From the NCBI RefSeq assembly GCF_003053565.1, contig NZ_QAXS01000025.1, forward strand, positions 1-51,695: a stretch of 51,695 nt of DNA, written 5' to 3'. The translations under genes and the position numbers were made by a program. The DNA comes from Halanaerobium saccharolyticum. GTDB taxonomy: Bacteria; Bacillota; Halanaerobiia; Halanaerobiales; Halanaerobiaceae. This document shows positions 44,018-51,695 of this stretch, in pieces (positions within the stretch are counted from its first letter, which is position 1; the number at the start of each line of letters is the position of its first letter). Under the pieces are notes generated by a model that ran no database searches, was not told where the DNA came from, and worked only from the letters and a program-made list of their open reading frames with translations.

Positions 44018-45010
44018 TTGAAAAAATTATTAGTTCTAGTTATGGTTTTTGCTTTAACACTGAGTTTTGTTGGTATGGCAGCTGCACAGGAAGGTTCACC
44101 ACTGCAGGGTAGTGCTGAAGATGAGTATGTGATGGTTACATTTGTTTCTGGTATTGAATACTGGAAGCCAGCTTACAGAGGTATGGAAGAAGCTGCAGCA
44201 AATCTGGGAGTTTCAAGCCGCTACACTGGTGCCACTGATTATGATATTAATCAGCAGGTAACAGTTTTAGAACAGGTTATATCTCAGCAGCCTGCTGGAA
44301 TTCTTTTAACTGCAATTAACCCTGACGCTCTTGCTGGTCCAATTAATAGAGCTATGGAAGCCGGCATTCCGGTAGTAACTTTTGATGCTGACTCACCTAA
44401 TTCTGATCGTTATTCTTTCTTAGCTACTTCAAACTATGAAGCTGGTGTAAAAGCAGCAAATTATTTAGCAGAACTGAATAATGAGGAAGGTAATCTTGGC
44501 CTAATCACTATTCCCGGTCAGTTAAATCATGAAGAAAGAGCTCGTGGTTTCCAGGAAACAATAGCCAATGATTATCCTAATATGGAAGTTGTTTCAGTTC
44601 AGGATGGTCAATCTGATCAGGCTGCTTCTGCTAGAGCAATGGGTTCAATGATTCAGGCTAATCCTGATTTAGTAGGAGTATTCACCACTGAAGCTTCCAC
44701 TGGTGTAGGTGCAGCAACAGCAGTTGAAGAAGCAGATATGGTAGAAAATATTGATATAGTTAGTTTTGATACTGATCCTGGTACACTTGACTTTGTGGAA
44801 GCTGGAGTTATTGACGCAACACTTGCTCAGGGTACCTGGAATATGGGTTACTGGGGACAGATGTTCCTGTATCACTTAAGTGAAGGTCTTTTAAACCCAA
44901 TTGAAAACGGAAACTGGGAAGAAGCAGGAATTAATCCTCTACCAGATTATGTTGATACTGGTGTAAACTTAGTAACTGAAGAAAATGTTGAATTCTACAT
45001 GGCTGACTAA
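44018..45010 (+). CDS. Sugar ABC transporter substrate-binding protein
   Basis: Receptor of the CUT2 importer, 330 residues. A signal peptide covers about residues 1-24 (ending FVGMAAAQ). The fold is the ribose-binding-protein type: YVMVTFVSGIEYWKPAYRG, QVISQQPAGILLTAINPDAL, IPVVTFDADSP (Asp pair for sugar binding) and VEEADMVENIDIVSFDTDPGT. TTG 44018 follows GGAGGGG (44006-44011); ATG 44003 would include this site and is rejected. L-arabinose is the most likely sugar since the operon holds araA and araD. A GC-rich hairpin lies after the gene. Confidence 0.9.
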   Translation: MKKLLVLVMVFALTLSFVGMAAAQEGSPLQGSAEDEYVMVTFVSGIEYWKPAYRGMEEAAANLGVSSRYTGATDYDINQQVTVLEQVISQQPAGILLTAINPDALAGPINRAMEAGIPVVTFDADSPNSDRYSFLATSNYEAGVKAANYLAELNNEEGNLGLITIPGQLNHEERARGFQETIANDYPNMEVVSVQDGQSDQAASARAMGSMIQANPDLVGVFTTEASTGVGAATAVEEADMVENIDIVSFDTDPGTLDFVEAGVIDATLAQGTWNMGYWGQMFLYHLSEGLLNPIENGNWEEAGINPLPDYVDTGVNLVTEENVEFYMAD

Positions 45011-45021
45011 ATAAACAATAC

Positions 45022-45046
45022 GGGGAGAGGTTTGCAGCTTCTCCCT
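45022..45046 (+). other. Stem-loop after the binding-protein gene
   Basis: GGGAGA (45023-45028) pairs with TCTCCC (45040-45045), followed by TATTAATTAA without a long T-run. Together with a 168-nt gap before araA, it may lower downstream expression or stabilise the receptor mRNA. Confidence 0.45.
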
Positions 45047-45178
45047 ATTAATTAAATTTTTGAAGGCTAATTAATAATTGAAAATTTAATTAATACAAAA
45101 TTTTTTAGCTTTACTTTTAATTATAAATAAAATACTTTAGAGTTAATAAAAAACTATAAAGTAATAAGGAGGAAAAAA

Positions 45179-46675
45179 ATGAAAAATATTTTTGAAAAAC
45201 AGGAATTGTGGTTTGTAACAGGAAGCCAGCATCTATATGGTGACGAGGTTTTAAAAGATGTAGCAGAAAACAGCAAAAAAATAGCCGAAGGTCTTTCAGC
45301 GGCCAAGGAAATTCCGGTAGAAATTAGATTTAAAAATGTGGTAACAACTGCAGAAGAAATTAGAAAAGTTGTTTTAGAAGCCAATAATAATGACAGCTGT
45401 ATTGGAATTATTACCTGGATGCATACCTTTTCACCGGCTAAAATGTGGATTGCCGGTCTAAAAGCTATGCAGAAACCATTACTGCATCTGCATACTCAGT
45501 TTAACCGTGATATTCCCTGGGATGAGATTGACATGAACTTTATGAATACAAACCAGGCTGCTCACGGTGGTCGCGAATACGGATTTATGGTCAGCAGAAT
45601 GGATAAAAATCGCAAAGTTGTAGCAGGACACTGGCAGGACGAGGAAGTTCAGCGCCGAATTGGTGTCTGGACCAGAGCTGCAGCTGCCTGGGCGGATTCA
45701 CAGGGAGCCAAATTTGTAAGATTCGGTGACAACATGCGTAATGTTGCAGTAACTGAAGGTGATAAGGTTGAAGCTCAGATGAAATTTGGTTATGAAGTTC
45801 ACTATTATGGTATTGGTGATCTGGTTGAATATATTGAAGCTGTTGATTCGGCAGAAATTGCTGAGCTGATTGAAGTCTATAAACAGGAATATAATGTGCA
45901 GAAAGATCTGCTTGAAGGTGAAGGCAAAGAATCTTTAAAAGAGTCAGCCAGAATTGAAATTGGTCTGCGCAAGTTTTTAGAAGACGGAGATTTTAAAGGC
46001 TTTACGACTAACTTTGAAGATCTACACGGTATGAAACAGCTTCCCGGTCTGGCAGTTCAGCGCCTGATGAAGGATGGATATGGCTTTGGTGGTGAAGGTG
46101 ACTGGAAGACTGCTGCTTTAGTCAGAGCAATGAAGGTAATGGGTTATGGTCTGGAAGGTGGAACTTCCTTTATGGAATTCTACACCTATCACCTTGATCC
46201 AAAAGACACTAAAGTTCTGGGTGCACATATGCTAGAAATCTGTGAAAGCATTGCTGATGGAAAGGCTAATTTAGAAATGCATCCTTTAGGAATTGGCGGC
46301 AAAGAAGATCCAGCCAGACTTGTTTTTGATGTAGCTTCCGGCCCGGCTGTTAATGCAACAATAACTGATATGGGTAATAGATTCAGAATGATTGTTAATG
46401 AAATTGAAGTTGAGGCACCTGAGTATGAAATGCCTGAACTGCCTGTAGCCAGAGTCTTCTGGAAACCAGAGCCATCACTTAGAGAAGCAGTTGAATCCTG
46501 GATTTATGCAGGTGGGGCACATCATACAGGTTTTTCAAAGGCGGTTACCACTGAGCATTTAAGAGACTTTGCCGAAATAGCAGATATCGAACTGCTGACA
46601 ATAGATGCTGAGACTAAAGTAAATGAATTCAAAAAGGAACTTAAGTGGAATGACATTTACTATAAATTAAAGTAA
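45179..46675 (+). CDS. araA: L-arabinose isomerase
   Basis: Converts L-arabinose to L-ribulose with a divalent metal. The 498-residue length and several family motifs fit: [12 protein letters not shown] at the N-terminus, [13 protein letters not shown]-like [39 protein letters not shown] and [19 protein letters not shown]-terminal [13 protein letters not shown] carries a metal-site His. RBS AAGGAGG lies 8 bases before the ATG. It follows the ABC transporter genes and precedes araD by 216 nt. The gap contains two inverted repeats. Confidence 0.96.
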   Translation: MKNIFEKQELWFVTGSQHLYGDEVLKDVAENSKKIAEGLSAAKEIPVEIRFKNVVTTAEEIRKVVLEANNNDSCIGIITWMHTFSPAKMWIAGLKAMQKPLLHLHTQFNRDIPWDEIDMNFMNTNQAAHGGREYGFMVSRMDKNRKVVAGHWQDEEVQRRIGVWTRAAAAWADSQGAKFVRFGDNMRNVAVTEGDKVEAQMKFGYEVHYYGIGDLVEYIEAVDSAEIAELIEVYKQEYNVQKDLLEGEGKESLKESARIEIGLRKFLEDGDFKGFTTNFEDLHGMKQLPGLAVQRLMKDGYGFGGEGDWKTAALVRAMKVMGYGLEGGTSFMEFYTYHLDPKDTKVLGAHMLEICESIADGKANLEMHPLGIGGKEDPARLVFDVASGPAVNATITDMGNRFRMIVNEIEVEAPEYEMPELPVARVFWKPEPSLREAVESWIYAGGAHHTGFSKAVTTEHLRDFAEIADIELLTIDAETKVNEFKKELKWNDIYYKLK

Positions 46676-46713
46676 ACAAAATTAATTTGATTAAAGTTAT
46701 ATTAACTGAGCAG

Positions 46714-46738
46714 TAAATATCTTAAATAAAGATATTTA
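46714..46738 (+). repeat. AT-rich hairpin after araA
   Basis: TAAATATCTT (46714-46723) and AAGATATTTA (46729-46738) are a perfect 10-bp stem with a 5-base loop. No T-run follows, so it is not a strong terminator. Confidence 0.6.
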
Positions 46739-46764
46739 AATAGATTTCTCATTAATAATTCTCT

Positions 46765-46832
46765 CCATATAAACGCTTTTTGACAGTAATATGAAGTACC
46801 CCCTTTTGAGCTGTTAAAAGTCGTTTATATGG
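46765..46832 (+). repeat. Long imperfect inverted repeat before araD
   Basis: Arms 46765-46786 and 46811-46832, each 22 nt, match in 19 positions. The outer 11 bp (CCATATAAACG / CGTTTATATGG) are perfect, and the inner 5 bp too. The loop is 24 nt. It is in the leader of araD, whose ATG is at 46892. Confidence 0.75.
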
Positions 46833-46891
46833 TGGAATTAAATCTTGAATTACAGTTTTGGAGAATTTTGAAAGATTCTGGAGGGAGAAAA

Positions 46892-47581
46892 ATGCTAGAA
46901 AAACTTAAAAAAGAAGTTTTAGAGGCCAATCTGGAATTACCTAAAAGAGGCTTAGTAACATATACCTGGGGTAATGTCAGCGGAATAGATCGAGAAAAGG
47001 GCTTATTTGTAATTAAACCAAGTGGAGTTGAATATGCTGAAATGACAGCAGATGATATGGTTGTTGTTGATCTTGATGGGAATAAGGTAGAAGGTGAATT
47101 AAAGCCATCTTCAGATACTGCAACCCATCTTTATTTATATAATCATTTTAAAGAAATTGGTGGGATTGTGCACACTCATTCCAGCTGGGCAACAAGCTGG
47201 GCTCAGGCAGGTAAAGGAATTCCGGCTTTTGGTACAACTCATGCCGATTATTTTTATGGAGAAATACCCTGCACCCGAAAAATGACAGCTGCAGAAATTG
47301 AAGGAGAATATGAAAGAGATACAGGTAAAGTGATAGTTGAGAGATTTGAAGGAATTGATCCAACTCAGAGGCCTGGAGTTCTGGTCAACAATCACGGTCC
47401 CTTCAGCTGGGGAACTGATGCAGCTAATGCAGTTCACAATGCTGTTGTAATGGAAGAAGTTGCTAAAATGGCTTACCGGGCTGTCAATTTAAATCCAGCC
47501 TTACAGCAGATTGATCAGGTATTACTGGATAAGCATTTTTTAAGAAAGCACGGTAAAAATGCCTATTATGGTCAGGAATAA
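46892..47581 (+). CDS. araD: L-ribulose-5-phosphate 4-epimerase
   Basis: Zinc enzyme that epimerises L-ribulose-5-phosphate to D-xylulose-5-phosphate by retro-aldol chemistry. The zinc ligands are visible: His94 and His96 in [14 protein letters not shown] and His168 in NNHGPFSWG. The N-terminus [18 protein letters not shown] is typical of the aldolase II family. The length of 229 residues fits. GGAGGGAG (46880-46887) sets the start at ATG 46892; an upstream in-frame ATG (46829) lies inside the inverted repeat and is rejected. It is followed after 26 nt by the FGGY kinase gene. Confidence 0.95.
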   Translation: MLEKLKKEVLEANLELPKRGLVTYTWGNVSGIDREKGLFVIKPSGVEYAEMTADDMVVVDLDGNKVEGELKPSSDTATHLYLYNHFKEIGGIVHTHSSWATSWAQAGKGIPAFGTTHADYFYGEIPCTRKMTAAEIEGEYERDTGKVIVERFEGIDPTQRPGVLVNNHGPFSWGTDAANAVHNAVVMEEVAKMAYRAVNLNPALQQIDQVLLDKHFLRKHGKNAYYGQE

Positions 47582-47607
47582 CGATATTTTTAGATGGAGG
47601 TTAAATA

Positions 47608-49209
47608 ATGACTACAGCTAATCAGAAAGCTATAGAAAATGGAAATACAGTTTTAGGTATCGAATTTGGTTCGACCAGAATCAAGGCTGTGCTTTTAAAT
47701 GGAGATAATAATCAAATCATTGCCTCCGGCAGCCACAGCTGGGAAAACAGCTATGAAGATGGAATCTGGACTTACAGTCTGGATGATATCTGGACAGGTC
47801 TGCAGGCGAGCTATAAAGATCTGGCTCAAAATGTGGAAGCAGAGTACGGAGTAAAAATAAAAAATATCGCCTCGATAGGTTTCAGTGCCATGATGCACGG
47901 CTATATGCCTTTTGATAAAGAAGGAGAGCTTTTAGTTCCTTTTAGAACCTGGCGTAATAATATAACAGAAGAGGCAAGCAGAAAATTAACTGAAGAATTT
48001 AATCATCCAATTCCTCAGCGCTGGAGTATTGCCCATTTATATCACGCAATTTTGAATAAAGAAGAACATATTTCAGAGATTGATTTTTTAACAACCTTAG
48101 AAGGTTTTATTCACTGGAAACTATCAGGGGAAAAGGTAATAGGAATTGGAGAAGCATCAGGTATGTTCCCTGTTGATGTGAAAACAAATAGTTATAATCG
48201 AAAGATGCTGGATAAATTTAGTGACTTAATTTCTGACTATAATCTTCCCTGGGAAATCAATGAAATTTTACCAAAACCACTGCTGGCAGGCGAAGAAGCT
48301 GGTAAATTAACTGCGGCAGGAGCAAAAATGCTGGATCCAACAGGAACACTTGAAGCAGGAAGCTTGATCTGCCCACCAGAGGGAGATGCTGAAACCGGAA
48401 TGGTTGCAACAAATAGTGTTGCTCCCCGAACCGGTAATGTATCTGCAGGAACTTCGGTTTTTGCAATGGTTGTTTTAGAAGATGAATTATCCAAACCACA
48501 TCCGGAATTAGATCTGGTAATGACCCCAACCGGCAAATTAGTGGCAATGGCTCATTCCAACAACTGCTCATCCAACCTGGATAAATGGATCAATATTTTT
48601 CAGGAAGCAGTTGAATCTTTAGGTTTTGAAGTAGATAAAAATACACTTTATGAAACTCTCTACAACAAAGCTCTGGAGGGGGATAAAGACTGTGGCGGCC
48701 TTCTAGCCTATGGTTATTTATCCGGAGAGCATATAACGGGTTTTGAAGAAGGAAGACCTCTATTGACAATGGAAGCTGACAGTAATTTTAATCTGGCTAA
48801 CTTTATGCGGGTTAATTTACAGAGTGCTCTGGGGGCAATGAAAATGGGAATGGATATTCTCTTAAAAGAAGAAAATGTTAAGCTTGATAAGATGCTCGGA
48901 CACGGTGGTCTCTTTAAAACCGAAGGAGTGGCTCAGAAGTTTATGGCAGCAGCAGTAAATGCTCCAGTTTCAGTAATGGAAACTGCTGGTGAAGGTGGAG
49001 CCTGGGGAATAGCACTACTTGCATCCTATCACTTAAATAAAGAAGAAGGACAGAGTCTGGAAGAATTCCTCAATCAGAATATTTTTACCGATCAGAATGA
49101 AAAGGTAATTAAGCCTGATCCGGATGATGTTAAGGGCTTTGAAGAATTCATGCAGCGCTATAAAGCCGGTCTGCCGATTGAAAGAGCAGCAGTAGAAAAC
49201 CTGGATTAG
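47608..49209 (+). CDS. FGGY-family carbohydrate kinase, likely ribulokinase
   Basis: Phosphorylates a ketose; in this operon most likely L-ribulose to L-ribulose-5-phosphate. FGGY features: [19 protein letters not shown] at the N-terminus (ATP loop), [15 protein letters not shown] with the MHG motif, RTWRNN, and the later [16 protein letters not shown] and [16 protein letters not shown] segments. At 533 residues it is close in size to AraB, but its pattern is unlike the classic E. coli AraB and closer to the clostridial AraK type, so no symbol is given. ATG behind ATGGAGGTT. It completes the araA-kinase-araD pathway. It could also be a xylulokinase paralogue. Confidence 0.85.
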   Translation: MTTANQKAIENGNTVLGIEFGSTRIKAVLLNGDNNQIIASGSHSWENSYEDGIWTYSLDDIWTGLQASYKDLAQNVEAEYGVKIKNIASIGFSAMMHGYMPFDKEGELLVPFRTWRNNITEEASRKLTEEFNHPIPQRWSIAHLYHAILNKEEHISEIDFLTTLEGFIHWKLSGEKVIGIGEASGMFPVDVKTNSYNRKMLDKFSDLISDYNLPWEINEILPKPLLAGEEAGKLTAAGAKMLDPTGTLEAGSLICPPEGDAETGMVATNSVAPRTGNVSAGTSVFAMVVLEDELSKPHPELDLVMTPTGKLVAMAHSNNCSSNLDKWINIFQEAVESLGFEVDKNTLYETLYNKALEGDKDCGGLLAYGYLSGEHITGFEEGRPLLTMEADSNFNLANFMRVNLQSALGAMKMGMDILLKEENVKLDKMLGHGGLFKTEGVAQKFMAAAVNAPVSVMETAGEGGAWGIALLASYHLNKEEGQSLEEFLNQNIFTDQNEKVIKPDPDDVKGFEEFMQRYKAGLPIERAAVENLD

Positions 49210-49231
49210 CCTATAATCAATACCCTTTTAA

Positions 49232-49261
49232 TTAACCTCAACTTAATTTGGTTGGGGTTAA
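49232..49261 (+). terminator. Weak terminator or stem-loop after the kinase gene
   Basis: TTAACCTCAAC (49232-49242) pairs with GTTGGGGTTAA (49251-49261) with one T-G pair; ATTTATTTA follows instead of a clean T-run. It may limit read-through to the last gene of the operon. Confidence 0.5.
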
Positions 49262-49370
49262 TTTATTTAGAATGCAGGAAAAACAACATTAACGGTTAAG
49301 TATTAAAATAAGATAATTTAAGTCTTAAAAAAACTTTTTGATTTGTAAATATTAGGAGGTTAAGTTCAAA

Positions 49371-50699
49371 ATGGATATTCAAAAAATTTCAGGTAAAAAA
49401 TGTTCCTGTGGCAGAGTCCACCAGATCCCCATTAAAGATGTGCTAATTGAAGAAAATGCTTTAGATCAGGCAGCTGAATTACTTAAAAAGACTACTAATC
49501 AGCGGAAAATATATTTAACTGTTGATCAAAACACTAAAAAGGCAGCTGGAGCTGAGTTGAAAGAGAAGTTATTAAAGGCAGACTTTGAGGTAGTAGAAAT
49601 CTTACTTAAAGAAAGAAAAGGTAATGATCATTTAGTTCCAGAGCCAGGAGCTTTGTATAAAATCATCGAAAATATTGAGCATGACGGCTATGTACTGGCC
49701 TGCGGCTCAGGTTCAATAAACGATTTAACAGCCTATGCTGCTCACAAAATGCAGCTTCCTTATTCAATTGTTGCTACCGCTCCTTCAATGGACGGTTATG
49801 CATCTTCGGTGTCTTCAATAACAGTTGATGGAGTTAAGCAGACCTATAATACAACTCCACCAGAATTGATTATTGCTGATTTGAATATTTTAAAAGCTGC
49901 TCCCTGGAAATTAATTCAGTCAGGTCTGGGTGATCTGCTGGGTAAGGTTTCTTCACTACTTGAATGGAAACTCGGGGTTGCGATTTTTGATGAGTATTTC
50001 TGCCAGGAAGCTTTTGAGATGGTAGAAAGTCTTTTAAATGATCTCTTCAATAATTCCGAAAAAATTATTGCCCGCGAAAAAGAAGGAATTGAGATTCTAA
50101 CTAAGGGTTTAATCTATTCCGGAATTTCGATGATGATGGTCGGCAGTTCACGACCTGCTTCGGGAACCGAGCACCATATTTCTCACTTTTTTGATATGTA
50201 TGCCGGGATCTTTGGTGAGCATGTTCCTACCCACGGGATTAAGGTGGGAACAGCTGCCTTAATTAGCAGTGATTATTATTTAAAATTACTGGAAACTGAT
50301 TTTTCTCAGTTTGAAATTACTCACAACCGAAAAGCAAGAGAAAAAGAAATTAAAGCAGCCTATCTCGATAAAGCTGATGGTATTTTAGAACTGCTGGATC
50401 AGCGCTGGGAGCATGATTTGATTACAAAAGATGACTTATTAGCTGCTGAAGCTGAGATTAAAAACAATATTCAGAAATTTAAGGAGTATCTTTTAGGTGT
50501 GGAAACTATCTTAGAAGATTTCGGTTTTTTTGAAAGAGAAGATGTCAAAAATTTAAATCGCGAATGGCTCAAAACAGCAGTAAATCACTGTTTTGAAATC
50601 CGCTTCCGCTATACGATTTCAACCCTTTTAAGACAGGTGGGGCTGCTTGATAAGTGGGGAGAAGAAGGAATAGCTAAACTGGAAGAAAAGTTAGCTTAA
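49371..50699 (+). CDS. egsA: sn-Glycerol-1-phosphate dehydrogenase (AraM/EgsA-like)
   Basis: Reduces dihydroxyacetone phosphate to sn-glycerol-1-phosphate with NAD(P)H. The 442-residue protein is of the iron/zinc-dependent alcohol dehydrogenase-like superfamily. An NAD(P) loop is at GSGSINDLTAYAAHKM, then VATAPSMDGYASSVSSITVDG. Metal-binding histidines are in GTEHHISHFFD and HVPTHGIKVG. Bacillus AraM, encoded in the ara operon of B. subtilis, is the known homologue and makes glycerol-1-phosphate for a bacterial lipid. RBS AGGAGG lies before the ATG. Its position 161 nt after the kinase gene and a terminator after it make it the last gene of the operon. Confidence 0.9.
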   Translation: MDIQKISGKKCSCGRVHQIPIKDVLIEENALDQAAELLKKTTNQRKIYLTVDQNTKKAAGAELKEKLLKADFEVVEILLKERKGNDHLVPEPGALYKIIENIEHDGYVLACGSGSINDLTAYAAHKMQLPYSIVATAPSMDGYASSVSSITVDGVKQTYNTTPPELIIADLNILKAAPWKLIQSGLGDLLGKVSSLLEWKLGVAIFDEYFCQEAFEMVESLLNDLFNNSEKIIAREKEGIEILTKGLIYSGISMMMVGSSRPASGTEHHISHFFDMYAGIFGEHVPTHGIKVGTAALISSDYYLKLLETDFSQFEITHNRKAREKEIKAAYLDKADGILELLDQRWEHDLITKDDLLAAEAEIKNNIQKFKEYLLGVETILEDFGFFEREDVKNLNREWLKTAVNHCFEIRFRYTISTLLRQVGLLDKWGEEGIAKLEEKLA

Positions 50700-50721
50700 A
50701 CAAAAATAAGATTATTTAATT

Positions 50722-50756
50722 GAGTGCTGGAATTAAATATTTCAGCACTTTTATTA
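50722..50756 (+). terminator. Terminator of the arabinose operon
   Basis: AGTGCTG (50723-50729) pairs with CAGCACT (50743-50749), followed by TTTATTAG. T-run short but clear. Confidence 0.7.
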
Positions 50757-50768
50757 GTTTAAAACTAA

Positions 50769-50803
50769 AAAATATTGTAGTAAGGAGTTAAAATATTGTA
50801 GTA
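50769..50803. repeat. 14-bp direct repeat next to the IS end
   Basis: AAAATATTGTAGTA occurs at 50769-50782 and again at 50790-50803, period 21. The second copy ends right before GTTGACATCCTCCCC, the presumed right end of the IS element. Confidence 0.6.
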
Positions 50804-50804
50804 G

Positions 50805-51155
50805 AAGTTGACATCCTCCCCGCCCGTTCCTATTGTTACGAACGAGGATTCCTTCCTTAAAGAAACTTTCACCGAAACTCTCTTTTGTATTATGCAATGA
50901 TAGTTTCGGTACTAGGCCATTGAGGCCGTCACGAGGTTGTCGAATGATTAGAAGGCAGTCTATTTCTAGTAGCCCAATTTGTCTTCGACTTCAGGCTGTG
51001 CCATCAGCCCTCCTGAGATAGCCGACTATACATTTCACTAACTCTCCTTTTTATAACGCATTGTTGAGTTAGTATGAAGGGCATCGAGCCCTCCTCATTA
51101 GTATAATCCTAACATTATGCTAATATAGGCACTCAGGCACTTAGACTATTACCAT
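50805..51155 (-). ncRNA. Hairpin-rich region downstream of tnpB, candidate omega/reRNA and right end
   Basis: This 350-bp stretch has no credible gene. On the tnpB (minus) strand it holds a chain of stems, plus-strand coordinates: ATTAGTATAAT/ATTATGCTAAT (51097-51107, 51114-51124), AGGGC/GCCCT (51078-51092), ACTAACTC/GAGTTAGT (51037-51044, 51066-51073), TCAGGCTG/CAGC..CTGA (about 50989-51015), ACCGAAACT/AGTTTCGGT (50871-50879, 50902-50910) and CGTTC/GAACG (50825-50829, 50840-50844). The last sits in a GAATCCTCG...GGGGAGGATGTCAAC context typical of IS200/IS605 right ends. In known elements the guide RNA of TnpB is transcribed from the 3' end of tnpB into the right end, so this is the expected place. 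Transcription and exact ends are inferred. Confidence 0.5.
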
Positions 51156-51695
51156 CTAAGCAGATTGTTGCTCTAAATATTTATTAGCTATATTACGACT
51201 TGCATTTAAATCAGAGTGGATATGATTACCACACTCGCAAGAGTATAGATTAGCTTTGCGGTTAGATTTTTTAATTTTGTTGCATTTAGAACAACTCTGG
51301 GAGGTATATTTAGGATTTATATATTCTACCTTAATCCCAGCTAATTCAGCTTTATATTGAATAAATTGTTGAAGTTGATAGAAAATCCAGCTGTGGATGT
51401 TTCTATCTGCTCTATTAATACTCTTAGCAGTATTTCGGATATTTTCTAGATTCTCCATAATTATAGTTCCAACTTGCTCCTGCACAGCAAGATTAATAAG
51501 CTGGCGGCTAATTTTATGGTTTAAATCAGTCATCCATCTCTGCTCTTTATCATTAATATTTTTAATAGCTTTAACTTTTTTAGATTGACCCAGTTTTCTT
51601 CTTAACATACGATACTTTTTGCGGATAAAACCTGCCTGTTTACCATTGTGGAATTGGCGATTAATTTCTTTGCCTTGAGGATTTTTAACACTGGC
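51156..51695 (-). CDS. tnpB: IS200/IS605-type TnpB (partial, 5' part beyond the window)
   Basis: RNA-guided nuclease/transposase-associated protein of the OrfB family. The window holds the last 179 codons; the frame is still open at the right edge (ASVKNPQGKEINRQF). Visible are the RuvC Glu in IIMENLENIR, the C-terminal zinc ribbon (CSKCNKIKK, then CECG) and the final RuvC Asp in HIHSDLNASRNIA. The first RuvC Asp is outside the window. An internal ATG at 51608 is not the start because the coding frame continues upstream. The stop is followed by the hairpin region. No TnpA (Y1 transposase) is seen in the window, so it could be a TnpB-only element. Confidence 0.88.
   Translation of the reverse strand, partial: ASVKNPQGKEINRQFHNGKQAGFIRKKYRMLRRKLGQSKKVKAIKNINDKEQRWMTDLNHKISRQLINLAVQEQVGTIIMENLENIRNTAKSINRADRNIHSWIFYQLQQFIQYKAELAGIKVEYINPKYTSQSCSKCNKIKKSNRKANLYSCECGNHIHSDLNASRNIANKYLEQQSA

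Noticed and set aside
46771-46786. AAACGCTTTTTG considered as a catabolite-responsive (cre) site
   Set aside because: Three mismatches to the cre consensus; it is better explained as one arm of the long inverted repeat.
50833-51021. Plus-strand frame of 62 codons inside the hairpin region after tnpB
   Set aside because: No start signal, low-complexity Ser/Arg-rich translation, and the region is explained better by RNA stems.
50860-51155. A CRISPR-like or group II intron reading of the hairpin region
   Set aside because: The stems differ from one another with no repeated unit, and no intron domain V-like hairpin or reverse transcriptase is present; the TnpB context gives the simpler explanation.

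Overview
The window is AT-rich, with short intergenic gaps, strong AGGAGG-type ribosome binding sites, many TTG/GTG starts and acidic proteins. The gene set (trigger factor-clpP-clpX-lon-engB, murI-rph-rdgB, PTS, TRAP and ABC sugar uptake, arabinose operon with a glycerol-1-phosphate dehydrogenase) points to a fermentative anaerobic Firmicute, most likely a halophile of the order Halanaerobiales. That placement is inferred from gene content and composition; no marker gene such as rRNA is present.

Layout. (1) 0.1-5.1 kb: housekeeping operon for an AMIN-type amidase, a GerMN protein, murI, rph and rdgB. (2) 5.2-7.4 kb: tRNA cluster Pro-Gly-Arg-His, an apparently autoregulated TetR gene with a DUF1232 gene, and tRNA-Leu. 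(3) 7.4-14.8 kb: protein quality control (tig, clpP, clpX, lon), then engB and a methyltransferase. (4) 14.9-19.0 kb: an NDH-2/DoxX fusion divergent from apbE and a polyprenyl diphosphate synthase, a possible quinone/flavin redox group. (5) 19.0-20.4 kb: tRNA-Arg(CCT), a lone type I restriction HsdR-N-like protein and a possible gene remnant, which looks like an accessory insertion. (6) 20.6-25.3 kb: sucrose regulon (LacI-type repressor, PTS EIIBCA, sucrose-6-phosphate hydrolase) with three matching operators. (7) 25.3-31.6 kb: YesM/YesN-type two-component pair followed by a DctPQM TRAP transporter. (8) 31.7-38.4 kb: GH127 beta-L-arabinofuranosidase, an SDR protein, a cupin, a ROK regulator and a xylulokinase. 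(9) 38.5-40.2 kb: ACT-domain/UPF0210 pair. (10) 40.3-50.8 kb: arabinose operon: AraR-type repressor, three-gene ABC transporter, araA, araD, ribulokinase-like FGGY kinase and G1P dehydrogenase. (11) 50.8-51.7 kb: 3' part of an IS200/IS605 TnpB gene running off the window, with about 350 bp of hairpin-rich DNA downstream.

How the genes work together. Regions 6-10 form a plant-sugar catabolic block. Sucrose enters by PTS and is split by ScrB. Arabinose enters by the ABC transporter (or is freed inside the cell by GH127) and is converted by AraA, the FGGY kinase and AraD to D-xylulose-5-phosphate, the same intermediate that XylB makes from xylulose. Each block carries its own regulator (LacI, YesMN, ROK, AraR), often with visible operators and intrinsic terminators between blocks.

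No complete undescribed system could be demonstrated. The best candidates for a second look are the hairpin array downstream of tnpB (candidate omega/reRNA), the tandem hairpins upstream of araD, the lone HsdR-N-like gene next to a tRNA, and the NDH-2/DoxX fusion in an apparent anaerobe.
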